Source: Diatrype stigma
Taxonomy: Eukaryota > Ascomycota > Sordariomycetes > Xylariales > Diatrypaceae
Direction of reading: 5' to 3'
Length of the DNA stretch: 64,000 nt
Assembly: GCA_022225965.2 (NCBI GenBank)
Contig: JAKJXP020000054.1
Location: forward strand, 124,001-188,000
Below the pieces are notes generated by a model. The model was given only the letters and a program-made list of their open reading frames with translations. It was not told the DNA's origin and searched no databases. Below, piece after piece: positions 24,587 through 34,100 of the stretch; position 1 is the first letter of the stretch, and the number at the start of each line of letters is the position of its first letter. Both the position numbers and the translations under genes were made by a program.

Positions 24587-25904
24587 TCACAGCTTAGAAG
24601 ACCGAGACCGGTTGCCTTGGTCGGCAGTAGCAGCGCTGTCCATCCTCCTGCCCTCGTCATCCTGCTCGGCGACGGCGAGATCGGGAAGCGCGGCCGGCAT
24701 GATCCGCCGGGGGCTGGAGCCGGGCACGACGGCGTACCTAGAGAAATCCGCGACGCCGGCCTCGCGCCGCAGGAAGTCCTCGTCGAGCTCGAGACGGCCG
24801 TTGACGCGCGGGGCCGGCGCCCGCAGCATCGCCAGCACCGCGTCCGAGAACACCGTCGCCTTCCGCAGGTCGCGCGCCTCCGAGGGGTCCTTGTCCGTCA
24901 GCGGGCGCGTCGCGGCGGATTCGATGGCCTGGTGGTGTGGTGTGTCAGTGAGTACATTTTCTTGTGTCAGCCGGCTGGTGCTGCCCAAGTTTCGGTGAAT
25001 TGGCAAAGGCATTACTGCTCCCCCCCCCGAGCTCCCTCTTCCTCACCCACGGAAACAGAAAAGGAGGAACCCCCGCGGAGAAAAAGAAACTCACCACCGC
25101 AGGCCAAATACTCGTGATGGCCATGTCGCGCAAACCCTGCCTCTCGAAGTCCATTGCGAGCCCCTTGGTCAGGACGCTCATGCCGACCTTGCCGACGGCG
25201 TAGGCGGTCTTGCCGCGGAAGAAGCGGCTGTAGATGGGCGGGCTGACGACGACGATGCGGCCGCGGCGCTTGCGCTTGAGGTGCGGCAGCGCCGCGTGCA
25301 CCGCTCCGTACAGGCCCTCCGGGTTGACGCGCTGCAGGAGCTGGAACCGCTTCATAGGCGTGTCCTCGACCGAGGCCCACCAGATGGCGCCGGAGTTGTA
25401 GACGAGGACGTCGAGACGGCCGTAGACCTGGGAAAGGAGGAAGAAATAGGGGGTCAGTTGAGTTTTTCATCACGGTTAGGAGGGGTTTGGGCAGTTTTGA
25501 GTTCGAATGGTTTGGTGTGTCAACGGGCGGTGGTGGGTGTGCCGAGAATCGGGCATACGCACTTCGATGGTTCGTTCCACCAGCCTCTTGACGCTGTCGA
25601 AGTCCCTCACATCGACGGGGATTGCGGTTGCGTCGCCCCCTGCTTCCCGGATCTCCCTCTCGACCGTGCTGATGGTCGATTGGGAGGAGTTGGGATCTGG
25701 CGGGAATGGAGACGCGGTTTGAGCGTCACTAGTCGATTTCGCCGCCACGACGACTGCGATGGGTTATTATGAATACTGTCACCGGATCCAGGAGGAAGTT
25801 CTTGATGACCCACCCGAATAACCGTTCTGAGCGAGAGCAATTGCGACCTGCCTCCCTATCCCTCGCGAAGCCCCTATGATGAGGGCAACTTGTTTCGCAG
25901 TCAT
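24587..25904 (-). CDS. HSDL2-like short-chain dehydrogenase
   Basis: Short-chain dehydrogenase related to hydroxysteroid-dehydrogenase-like protein 2, a group tied to peroxisomal or mitochondrial lipid metabolism; the substrate is not established. Four exons, 25904-25814, 25753-25563, 25427-25095 and 24928-24587, keep the frame and give 318 residues. Marks: cofactor loop IIGASRGIGRQVA near the N-terminus, a long hydrophilic insert around residues 38-62, VYNSGAIWW in place of NNAG, the VVVSPP catalytic-serine segment typical of HSDL2, and the catalytic YAVGK. The C-terminus carries a family extension up to RRIMPAALPDL. It lacks the SCP2 sterol-carrier domain of animal HSDL2. The introns are 60, 135 and 166 nt. 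Confidence 0.88.
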
Positions 25905-26306
25905 TCTGTCATCTGCAATTGATGGAATGGGTGGTAGACATCAGAGGGACTAAACCATGCCAGTTCGCGGTTTTCCTCGTAAAAGGAACACAAGTATTCC
26001 AGAGACATCTACTCAGGTAAGCTGCTTGCTGTCAATGCTTCATGAAGGTAGGTTGCTAGTTATAATATATAAAGGTGGTAGTTATCTCAGAACAATGATC
26101 ACTAATCGATGAACAGGTATTGTAGGTATTGATTATACTATAGCCAACGGATAATAAGCCGAGCCGAGGCACGTCATATACAAGATATATGTAAGTAGCA
26201 GATCATTTCGCTTTATACCCCTGTCGCAATCAAAAGAAATGGGACCTTGAACCAGCGCGGAAAGTTCCGTACCCCTTGCAGCCATGATCCTTACCTTGGC
26301 AGCCCC
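25905..26306. other. Intergenic region between two minus-strand genes
   Basis: A 402-bp AT-rich gap holding the promoter side of the HSDL2-like gene and the 3' flank of the OYE-like gene. No feature was recognised. Confidence 0.5.
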
Positions 26307-27740
26307 CTACTGCAACGCAGCCAATGGACGCTGCTTCGCGGTGAGCTTCGGATATTTATACACCTCCAACTTCTCACCGTCAGCAGCCAAGTCCGCAGCC
26401 CACTTCTGGAGATCCGCCAGGTAGCCCGTCGCGGCCGCCTCATCGCTGGTATCGAAGGGCTCCTCGCCGTCGCCCGTCTGGACTATCTGCGTCCCGGACA
26501 CCGGCAGGCCCATGCTCATGTCCTCGAGGGGCCCGAAGGGCTTGATGGCGCCGGTGATGCGGCCCTCGAGCAGGTCGTTGGCGAAGCGCGGCTCCTGCGT
26601 GGCGGGGCGGCCGATGCCGACGCCATCGACGACGTCCAGCGCGCGGACCATGGCGCCGACAGTGCGCAGCCCGCCCGTGATGTACACCTTGGTGCGGCGC
26701 TGGCTGGGCGGGCCCAGCCCCGGCACGACGAGGTCGGCGAACTCGAGGAAGTAGGCCTCGCGCCGCCGCGTGCTCTCGCGCTCCCACCGCATGCCCAGCT
26801 CCTCGTACGTGCCGCCGCTCAGCTCGAGGAAGTCGAGCTCGGTGTCGTCCTGCAGGATCGCGCACAGCTCGCGCGCCTCCTCGGTCGTCAGCCCGTCCTC
26901 CTGGAACTCGACGCTGTTCAGCTTCGCGCCCAGCATGAAGTCCGCCGGCACCGCGGCGCTCGACCGCACCCCGCGCGCGATCTCCACCAGGATCCGCGTC
27001 CGGTTGCGCACCGAGCCGCCGTACGCATCCGTCCGCCGGTTCGTCGTCCGAGAGAGGAACTGCGAGAGCAGGTAGCCGTGCGCCGAGTGCAGCTCCATGC
27101 CGTCGAAGCCCGCCGCCGCCAGGTACTCGGCCGCGTGCACGAAGCTGGCCACGACGTGGTCGATGTCCGCCTGCGTGGCCTCGCGCGGCTTGGCAAAGCT
27201 TTTGCCCATCTTGTCGGCCAGCTGCAAGGCGCTGGCCGATATGGATTCTTTGGTAAGCTTCGCGTCCACCTGTCGCCCAGGGTGCGTCACCTGGGCGAGG
27301 ATGAGCGAGCCGTTGGCCTTCGCCGCGGTAGCGATGGCCTGGAAGCCCTCGAACCTTGGGCCCGAGAGTGGGTCTTTCCCAGTGATGATCATGTCGCCCA
27401 TAGCGTCCAGGTGATCATATTCGATGTCGATGTTGCCCGTCAATATCATACCGTAACTGTTTGCGCCTTCGCCCCATCTAAACGTTTACAGATCCGTCAG
27501 CCCTTGTCCGCTCAAAAGTTGACTGGTTTCAGTTGCGACGTACATTCGATATACCTCGATCAACTCCTTAGTTGGTATGCCTCGCTCTTCGATGTTTGTC
27601 GGGCTCCAGGTTGCCATGGCCTCAGCCATTGCCGATTTCATGAGGACATTCTTCGCAACTTTGCCTGAGGGTCGGAAGATTAATGGCCGGGCAAGAGCCG
27701 AAGCATCCGCTGGCTCGCTAGAGTAACGAGTGGACGGCAT
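26307..27740 (-). CDS. NADH:flavin oxidoreductase / Old Yellow Enzyme family protein
   Basis: FMN-dependent TIM-barrel oxidoreductase of the Old Yellow Enzyme superfamily, expected to reduce activated C=C bonds with NAD(P)H; substrate unknown. Two exons, 27740-27544 and 27477-26307, with a 66-nt intron starting GTACGT, give 455 residues. Marks in order: RPLIFRPSGKVAKNVLMKSAMAE, where the family places its N-terminal FMN contacts; WSPTNIEERGIPT; LILAQVTHPGRQ; the substrate-binding pair in GMELHSAHGYLLSQFLS; NRRTDAYGGSVRNR; and the phosphate-binding VDGVGIGRPA near the C-terminal end. The class is that of fungal 2,4-dienoyl-CoA-reductase-like OYE proteins. A 473-aa antisense frame over the gene is a GC artefact. 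Confidence 0.93.
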
Positions 27741-28840
27741 ATTGAAGCAATTTTTTCAAACAGTATCTGGTAGGTATCAAACTCTATTCAACACAAAGAC
27801 CTATCCTTTAGAATTTCCCTGTTCCGCAAACTTGGGAGCTGGTCACCTTATTTCATGTAGCTTTATATACTCCGTACATGGCGCTACATATTAGGGAGGG
27901 CTTTAACACAGGCCATAGTGGAGTATTTAGTGCTGACCATTCCTACGACTACCAGGTCTAGAAGGACCGGTGTGTGACGATGCTTAGCTAGCATGCCCGG
28001 GGTTAGTTATGGCACGATAGCACCAAGATCCAGAAGGGGAGTCAAGACTCAATCGGAGTGCCGGTTTGTTGTAGGTCAGGGGCTTCATTTGGAGATTGGA
28101 GCTAGGGACAGCTCCACCTGAACGGTATAACTTCTATACGAAGATCTATACTGCTTCCTTCCATATGCAAACTGTTCTTCCTGCTCAGGGAGCTCGTATA
28201 TAGCCAGACAATTTTCACTTTCTGCCGTATGCCCCATTCTGTATACGATCAACTCCAACTTGATATGATTGTATCATCGCTTGTGGTTCATCCTGTTCTG
28301 GGAGGACTTGCGGTGACTTATGGAACGGAGCAAGATTTGGCCGGACAGTGGTCAAACTGCTTACAAATACAGGATCTTATAGTCAAACGCTCTTAGGTAC
28401 CTACTGAAGTCCAGCTCAACATTATTAATCCTGCCTGTGAAAGCGACGTATATTGTCTTTTGTTGAATGCAAGTTTAACTTCTTGTAGAAAGGTTGGCGG
28501 CATGGTATAGTCACATACCTCTATGCCGATTCACTTGGGCTGCGGATCATAAGCGCTTGCCGCTGTTCAGGGGCTTAGGAGGATAGGAGTGGATAAGATC
28601 AGCTGGAAAAATGCAATCGGCTGTTTTAGAGAATACCGGAAGTTCTTGGCGGCTGATTAGAGCTGACAGATTATAAATCTCCATTCTGCGTATTGCTTCT
28701 GCTCATATACTGCGTGTACGTAGTCCTACTACTACCCGGCAATAGTACACTGCTGCGAGACCTAACAGTATTCGAAAGTTTTCGATCTCCGCGCTATAGG
28801 TATACGCATCAGGCCCCAACACTATCTCTCGGTTTGAATA
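27741..28840. other. Intergenic region between OYE-like gene and P450 relic
   Basis: An AT-rich 1.1-kb gap with no coding frame longer than chance. It holds the promoter side of the OYE-like gene (read leftwards) and the 3' flank of the broken P450. I see no inverted-repeat ends. Confidence 0.5.
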
Positions 28841-30268
28841 TTAAGTACGGTTCGTCGTGGGCCCCCGAAAAAATATCATACAACTGGTTTTCATCAGGTC
28901 GATGTCTTCATCCGTCCTCCCCGGTGTTCCAGCACCAATTGCGCCCAATTTCCCCAAGGCGATCTCAAAATCGAAATGCCACAAATTCTTTGCAATGACT
29001 AGGTTCATCTCGAAATATGCCATGGCCTTCCCTGCACAGCCCCGGTACCCGATCGAAAAGGGGGTGAAGGCCTCGTTCATGACCTTTCTCTGCGCTTCGG
29101 GCGTCTCCGAAGCCAGCCACCGTTCGGGTTTGAAGGCGAAGGCGTCCGGGAAATAGTCTTCGTTGTGGTGGAGGCTGTATATGTTCACTCCAACTTGAGT
29201 TCCCGGTGGCACCACATGACCGTCAATAACGGTCGGCCCATCGTCCATAGATGGCACCTCGCGCCAGAGAGTTCCAGGCACAGGTGGGGCAAGCCGCATC
29301 GACTCGTCGATTACTGGGCGCAAATATTGGTAGCTTGACAGCTTCGGACCCCCTTTTATCTCTTCGCTGCTGGCGAAGGTAGAGCGAATCTCGTCAGCGA
29401 GCCTCTCATAGCACGTTGAGCTACGTGATAGATAGAAGAATACGGCGCTCATCGCCACCGAGCTTGAAAAAGCACCTGATTAATACCCGATGGTTCAGCA
29501 ATGGCCACAAACTTTGCCGGAATAAGGGGGTAAGTCACGCACCGGCCGGGAAGAATGACATTGCCTCAGACCAGATGTCACTCATGCGTATGCTTTCGTT
29601 TGGATTGACAGCCGCATCATTTGCACCCGAAGCGACGGAGAAGAGGTCATGCCGAGCATGCTTATCCTCGGTGGTTCGGGCTTTGATCATCTTCTCTAGT
29701 AAGGCTCTATGTTGCTCTATCATCTGATAGCTGAGGACGTTCAAAGCGTCAGCGAACCTCAACTGATGCAGACGGTACAATTGCATCCGAGTGTTGGCAA
29801 TATAGTTAGCGCCCTGCATCCCCTTCAACAGAAAGCGGTTGGTGTCGTCTGTTTGGAGATTGAGGGCGTAGCCGAAGGCAAGGAGTGCGATTATGTCACA
29901 TGTAGGGTAATGCAATCGGTCTGTCATGTTAACAGGTTCAGGGTTGAGGCTCTTTGAAGATGCCCGGGCTAGGAGATGTAGATATCCACCTGGCCCATCA
30001 TGGTAGGCTCGAAGATACGCATAGAACGATCATTGATGACTTGGCCTATGATCCTTCGTCTGTTGCGGTTCGCGTCTTTGTTGGAAATAAAAAACATATT
30101 ATACACCCCAGGTGACTGCACCATAACCAAGTATATATGAGAGTTGAGAAGCTTGTCATTGTCATCATGACACGATAGAGATATTACAGACTGCTTCAAT
30201 AGTATAGGGCGTAACCCAAAGGAGAACGGGCAAGGGACTGGTAAGCAAAGCTGCAAAGTGAAATTCAT
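28841..30268 (-). pseudogene. Cytochrome P450, frameshifted and missing a clear N-terminus
   Basis: Heme-thiolate monooxygenase of a fungal microsomal P450 type. The C-terminal two-thirds is well preserved. Exon 29543 and downstream joins 29475-28841 across a 67-nt intron (29542-29476). Visible marks: the I-helix region MSFFPAGAFSSS, the ExxR motif in VIDESMRLAPP, FKPERW, and the heme loop FSIGYRGCAGKAMA with its Cys ligand. Upstream, coding-like sequence continues (QSPGVYNMFFISNK, then RSMRIFEPTMMGQVDI), but the frame shifts at about 29970-29990. The similarity resumes one phase away (YLHLLARASSKS, then PVNMTDRLHYP). No intron fits that point without deleting conserved residues. The N-terminal anchor and first 100 or so residues are not found intact; only weak traces lie at 30430-30560. 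A sequencing error at the shift is possible, but loss of the N-terminus favours a pseudogene. Confidence 0.75.
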
Positions 30269-30838
30269 GGAAGAGACAGTTGCGCATGTGAGCTTGCTAC
30301 CGCGTAAGCTGCGCTTAGAGGAAGGGAATAACGATCGGATTTAGTCATCGCGTGCACATATGAACTCGAGAGTACCGTATAGCATAGCCGCCGATGTTGG
30401 ACGCGCGTGGTCCATAACACTGGATTATGCTGTATAGGGACTGAAAGAATCAAGGGATATGCCTATACTTACGGGATACGGAGCCTTCACTTAGAGATAC
30501 ATATGGTAGACGTAGTTGTGCAAGAGGAGCTCTAGCTTCTCCTTGCAGCCGATCAGCATGGGTACAAAACCCGGGGAAGGGCGATAGACGATTGGATATG
30601 TCTGGCCTTCCCGACCGGTTGCTTATCTATCGTATGGTATTCACCCCCTTGCTTTACAGGGGGTCTATAGCTAGGTTTACGTAAGCTACATTGCAGGTGG
30701 GTTTGACGTCATATCCCGCTATTTTAACTTGGGCCTATAAATTAGCCTTATAAATTAGACCTATCAACATCACGCCAACGCAAGTTAGACCAACTTCAAC
30801 ATCCGAATAGGGGTTAAAACCCACAGCTACTCCAGGCC
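30269..30838. other. Degenerate P450 5' region and promoter of flavin-reductase-like gene
   Basis: On the minus strand, 30430-30560 gives short frame-broken snatches that could be the decayed P450 N-terminal part (for example EKLELLLHNY, then RLPYVSLSEGS in another phase). This is weak. The right half should be the promoter of the gene starting at 30839. It includes a near-duplicated TATAAATTAG word at 30736-30764. Confidence 0.35.
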
Positions 30839-31591
30839 ATGGCTCGAAAGCGCAAAGCCCAGAATGAACAGAAACCGACCCTGGCTTCCTCTAGCAAACG
30901 CAAGAAGGACGATGGAGAGGGAAGCGATGAACCGGAATCACGTTCCCAGTTGCAATCGCAATCGCAGCCACGAGAGCCAAACTTCGAAGCGTACCCACCC
31001 GCCAAAGTGTACCGGCTCGTCGAGCCCGGCCCCGTGCTGCTGGTCACGACGGGATCTCTGGCCGACTCGACGCACAACGTCATGACCATCGGCTTCCACA
31101 TGGTGATGCAGCACGAGTCACCGCCGCTCCTCGGCATCCTGCTCGGGCCCTGGGACGCGTCCTTCGCCGCGCTCAAGAAGCAGCGCGAGTGCGTGCTCGC
31201 TGTGCCGTCGGTCGAGATGGCCGGTGTGGTCGTCGATGTCGGGAACTGCTCTGCTGCGGACGACGATGATGCCGATGACGCGGGTGGGGGCGAGGGCGAG
31301 GAGACAGCGGCGAAGAGCAAATGGGACTGGTTCGGACTCGAGGCGCTTCCCGCGACGAAGGTCAAGGCACCGCTCGTCGGCGGCCCGGACGTCATCGCCA
31401 ATATCGAGTGCGTGGTCGAGGATACCAAGATGGTCAGCAAGTACTCCATGTGGGTGCTGAAGCCGGTTAAGGCGTGGCTGAATCCGCGGAAGAAGCCCGG
31501 AGAGGGCGGGAAGATGTTCCACCATCGCGGCGACGGGACGTTCGTCGTAGACGGGGAGATCCTGGACCTGAAAGACAGGATGGTGAAATGA
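30839..31591 (+). CDS. Flavin-reductase-like (FMN-binding split barrel) protein
   Basis: Intronless 250-residue protein with a flavin-reductase-like split-barrel domain; expected to bind FMN and take part in flavin or redox transfer. Residues 1-45 are Lys/Arg/Ser/Gln-rich and could hold a nuclear-type basic patch (ARKRKAQ, SSKRKK). The domain starts at about residue 50 with VYRLVEPGPVLLVTTGS, then HNVMTIGFHMVMQHESPPLLGILLGPWDASF and ECVLAVPS, the typical order of this fold. An acidic, glycine-rich insert (about residues 137-158) is followed by FGLEALPATKVKAPLV, NIECVVED, and a closing hydrophobic MFHHRGDGTFVVDGEILDL. It lies next to an OYE homologue and a P450 relic, so a shared redox pathway is conceivable but not shown. 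Confidence 0.85.
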   Translation: MARKRKAQNEQKPTLASSSKRKKDDGEGSDEPESRSQLQSQSQPREPNFEAYPPAKVYRLVEPGPVLLVTTGSLADSTHNVMTIGFHMVMQHESPPLLGILLGPWDASFAALKKQRECVLAVPSVEMAGVVVDVGNCSAADDDDADDAGGGEGEETAAKSKWDWFGLEALPATKVKAPLVGGPDVIANIECVVEDTKMVSKYSMWVLKPVKAWLNPRKKPGEGGKMFHHRGDGTFVVDGEILDLKDRMVK

Positions 31592-31958
31592 CAAGAATTC
31601 CAAGATTGATATTATCGCGTTAGCTTGGCTTTCGTGTCTAATGGTGTTATAGTACCGAATACCTGGGGCCATAGGTAGCTATAGCGTGTTTACGACGGCA
31701 TGCTTCTTCATTCATCAGCGTCCTTGACACTTGCTTGCAATGTTACCTTCATCATTCGCTCTTTCGGTTACATAGTTACATTGATGATGTAACATCTCTA
31801 AAGCCTTGAACCCCTGTCATGAGAGGCCCGTGCGAAAGAACGGACTAACTAGCGCGATGCGAATTCTGTAACGCGTCGACGCCAACGCGGTTTCTTTCAC
31901 GAAGACGGGCACTCGTGGACACCCGACTATTCCAGAACAACCAACAGTTATCCATACA
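31592..31958. other. Intergenic region
   Basis: A 367-bp gap between two plus-strand genes. It should contain the terminator of the flavin-reductase-like gene and the promoter of the BTB-like gene. No motif was recognised. Confidence 0.5.
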
Positions 31959-33286
31959 ATGGCCTCCAAACGAAAATCCACTGGGGGTGTGGTTTCGGTA
32001 GAGGAGGAAGCCAACAAGCGTCAGAAACCTATCAAGGAAGGGAGTTCAATCTTGGGCGAAAGCCCATGGGCTAGCCAACCATCACCTCCCCGATCGCCTC
32101 CTCGATCACCCATGCCTTCCCTAGGCGACGATACTGATTTTCTAAAGTCCTTGGAGCATAATGAATGCCTGTCGCCTAAAACAGAGACCATTGAAAAGGA
32201 TGGAAATCTCATGGTGGCCATCATGGCTCGTGGATACAAGCCGGCTGACGACCAAGCGCAAGAAGCACAGCATGACATTTTGACCAACGTCGAGGCTCGG
32301 TTCCTGACGAACCATGAAGTTCTTCGTCGCGTGTCGTCTGTTCTGGAGGCGAAAATTGGTCCCCGGCCGTCAGTTGGAGAAGCTCCACGCGGCGTGGAGT
32401 TGCCGTACCATAACCCGGGGGCTGTTTCTATCGTTTTCCGTATCCTGCATGGCGAAAAGCCTCCAAAATGGAAGGATGGTTTGACTGTACCGGTTCTCTA
32501 TGCGGTAACGACCTTCTCAGCCTTGTACAAACTAACGCCTTCCCTTCAACTGTTAGCCAGTAACTGGATCCAAGCATTGCACGATGACTTCAAGTCTCGC
32601 CCAGGCCTAGTGGACCCGTTATATATGAGGCGACTGCTCTGGACTTCCTGGGAACTTGGTGCTCATGGACTGTTCAAAGATGTCGTTCGAGAATTCGCAA
32701 TGGTTTGCGCTTTTGAACCTCCCGGGGGGCTGGTTATTATCAAGAAATCTGGGAGCAAAACCGATGTGTTATCTGATAAAATGACCCCGATGATACCAGA
32801 GTGTAAGTCAATTATTATCAGACTGGTGTGTGTCAAAACGTTAATGCGTGTTCTAACATAGTATCCGAGACTATACGACGCAACCGATCGGCAATGCTTT
32901 CATCTATAGTAGAACCTATTCGCGGTGGTATTGAAGATCTTTGTCATGATAGAAACGGGGGCTTTTCATGCATCGAAAATACCTCTTATGCTCCGGACCG
33001 CCAGCGATGCAACTGCTATAACCTGGGGCTTTTGATAAAGGAGTTGACCAAAAAGGAGCTTTGGCCATTGCCAGATGTAGACCGTGTTCTAAATTCACCT
33101 TCCTCTCTCAGCAAAATCTTCAAGTCCATAACCACCGATTCTCTGAATCATGACCGTTGCGATCCGAAGCGCAGGACGATCATGAAGACACTCGACAAAA
33201 AGCTCGCTGAGACCCAGGTTGAGCTCAGCAAATGCCAGGAAGAACACTTCAAAACGCGGTCAGAGGAACTGAAGTTGGATGTATGA
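31959..33286 (+). CDS. BTB/POZ-like fungal protein of unknown function
   Basis: Two exons, 31959-32802 and 32862-33286, separated by a 59-nt intron (GTAAGT...TTCTAACATAG), encode 422 residues. The N-terminus is basic and Pro/Ser-rich (SKRKST, NKRQK, SPPRSPPRSPMPS), suggesting a disordered, possibly nuclear segment. Residues 80-260 have the order of a degenerate fungal BTB-type module: a strand with MVAIMARGYKP, a central FRILHGEKPP, then the helices LYAVTTFSALYKL and LASNWIQAL. The C-terminal third contains a Cys/His-poor helical region ending in a Lys/Glu-rich coil (LDKKLAETQVELSKCQEEH). Such proteins are numerous in filamentous ascomycetes with no assigned roles. The BTB label is by pattern only. 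Confidence 0.75.
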
Positions 33287-33998
33287 TATCATATGACCTG
33301 CTGAGGTTCCCCGAAATTAGGACAGCTCAGGGCTTCTTCTCGGGAAGACTGTTTATGCAGATTTTGGATCTAGTCTGGACTTGACTCGGGTGGGAGCTGG
33401 CCTTGCTCTATGAAGTATCGGGCAAGTAGCAGCTTCAATTCCAGTTTCATTCATCTAGATGCAGTGAGAACTCTACACTATCATCTACTACCCCTGTCAA
33501 TCCTGGACGTTGGATGTCGGAAGAAACGTTGACAGATTTTGATGCCGGAAGTGAGGAACACGAGTCTGGGCAAGTAAGCGGGGGTGGACAAGCCTTACCC
33601 TGGTCCTGAACCGCGGTTAATTACTGCATGTTGAAGTTTAGGCCGGCTCAGCCTCATCGCCTTCTTTCTGAGACAGTCCTTTGTGTCGTCACGTGAGGAA
33701 GTAACCTCGGGCTGACGCTATGACAGCTGAAAAAGAAGCCTTGTGGGTGATGTTCAGACGTCAGAAATGTCATCCTGAAATAATTATAGTGCCTAGCCAT
33801 CTCAAGAACGAGTAACGTGGATTTCGGAATGCCAACGATGTCGCTTGCCTCCTTTGAGGCTGCCCCTGCAAGGAAACCCAGGGGCTTCATCGCATCCTGG
33901 ATAGTTCCATTGGCTCAAAAACTGCTTATGGCGAAGGAATCATCTGCGGAGTGGTCGACAGAATCATCAACAGATTCGTTGACAGACACATCGACGGA
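33287..33998. other. Upstream region of HET gene
   Basis: Non-coding by my reading. A separate frame from about 33829 to 34188 is Ser/Thr-rich because of the TCGACA-like repeats, but its phase does not join the HET frame at the nearby branch-site/acceptor. A real 5' exon for the HET gene could be hidden here. Confidence 0.4.
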
Positions 33999-34100
33999 AT
34001 GTTCAATAGGTTCATTGACGGACTTGGCAACGAACTTGGGGATGGATTCAAATATGGATTCAATTCCATGGACAGACTCGTCGACAGGGTCGTCTGCAAG
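33955..34100. repeat. Degenerate GACA/TTGA-rich tandem repeat at the HET gene 5' end
   Basis: Loosely repeated units built on words such as TCGACAGA, TTGACAGA and TCGACGGA cover the beginning of the HET-domain frame. In one frame they read Ser/Thr/Asp, in the HET frame Asp/Arg/Phe/Ile. The repeat makes the true protein start hard to fix. Confidence 0.6.

Noticed and set aside
26247..27668. 473-codon open frame on the + strand
   Set aside because: It lies antisense to the clearly recognisable OYE-type gene. Its composition is Arg/Ala/Leu/Gln-rich, typical of the complement of a GC-rich coding frame, and no family marks are visible.
29905..29985. Intron in the P450 from GTGGAT to ATGACAG instead of a frameshift
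   Set aside because: It has acceptable ends, but would delete a stretch that matches the family (LLARASSKS, PVNMTD), so a frameshift explains the data better.
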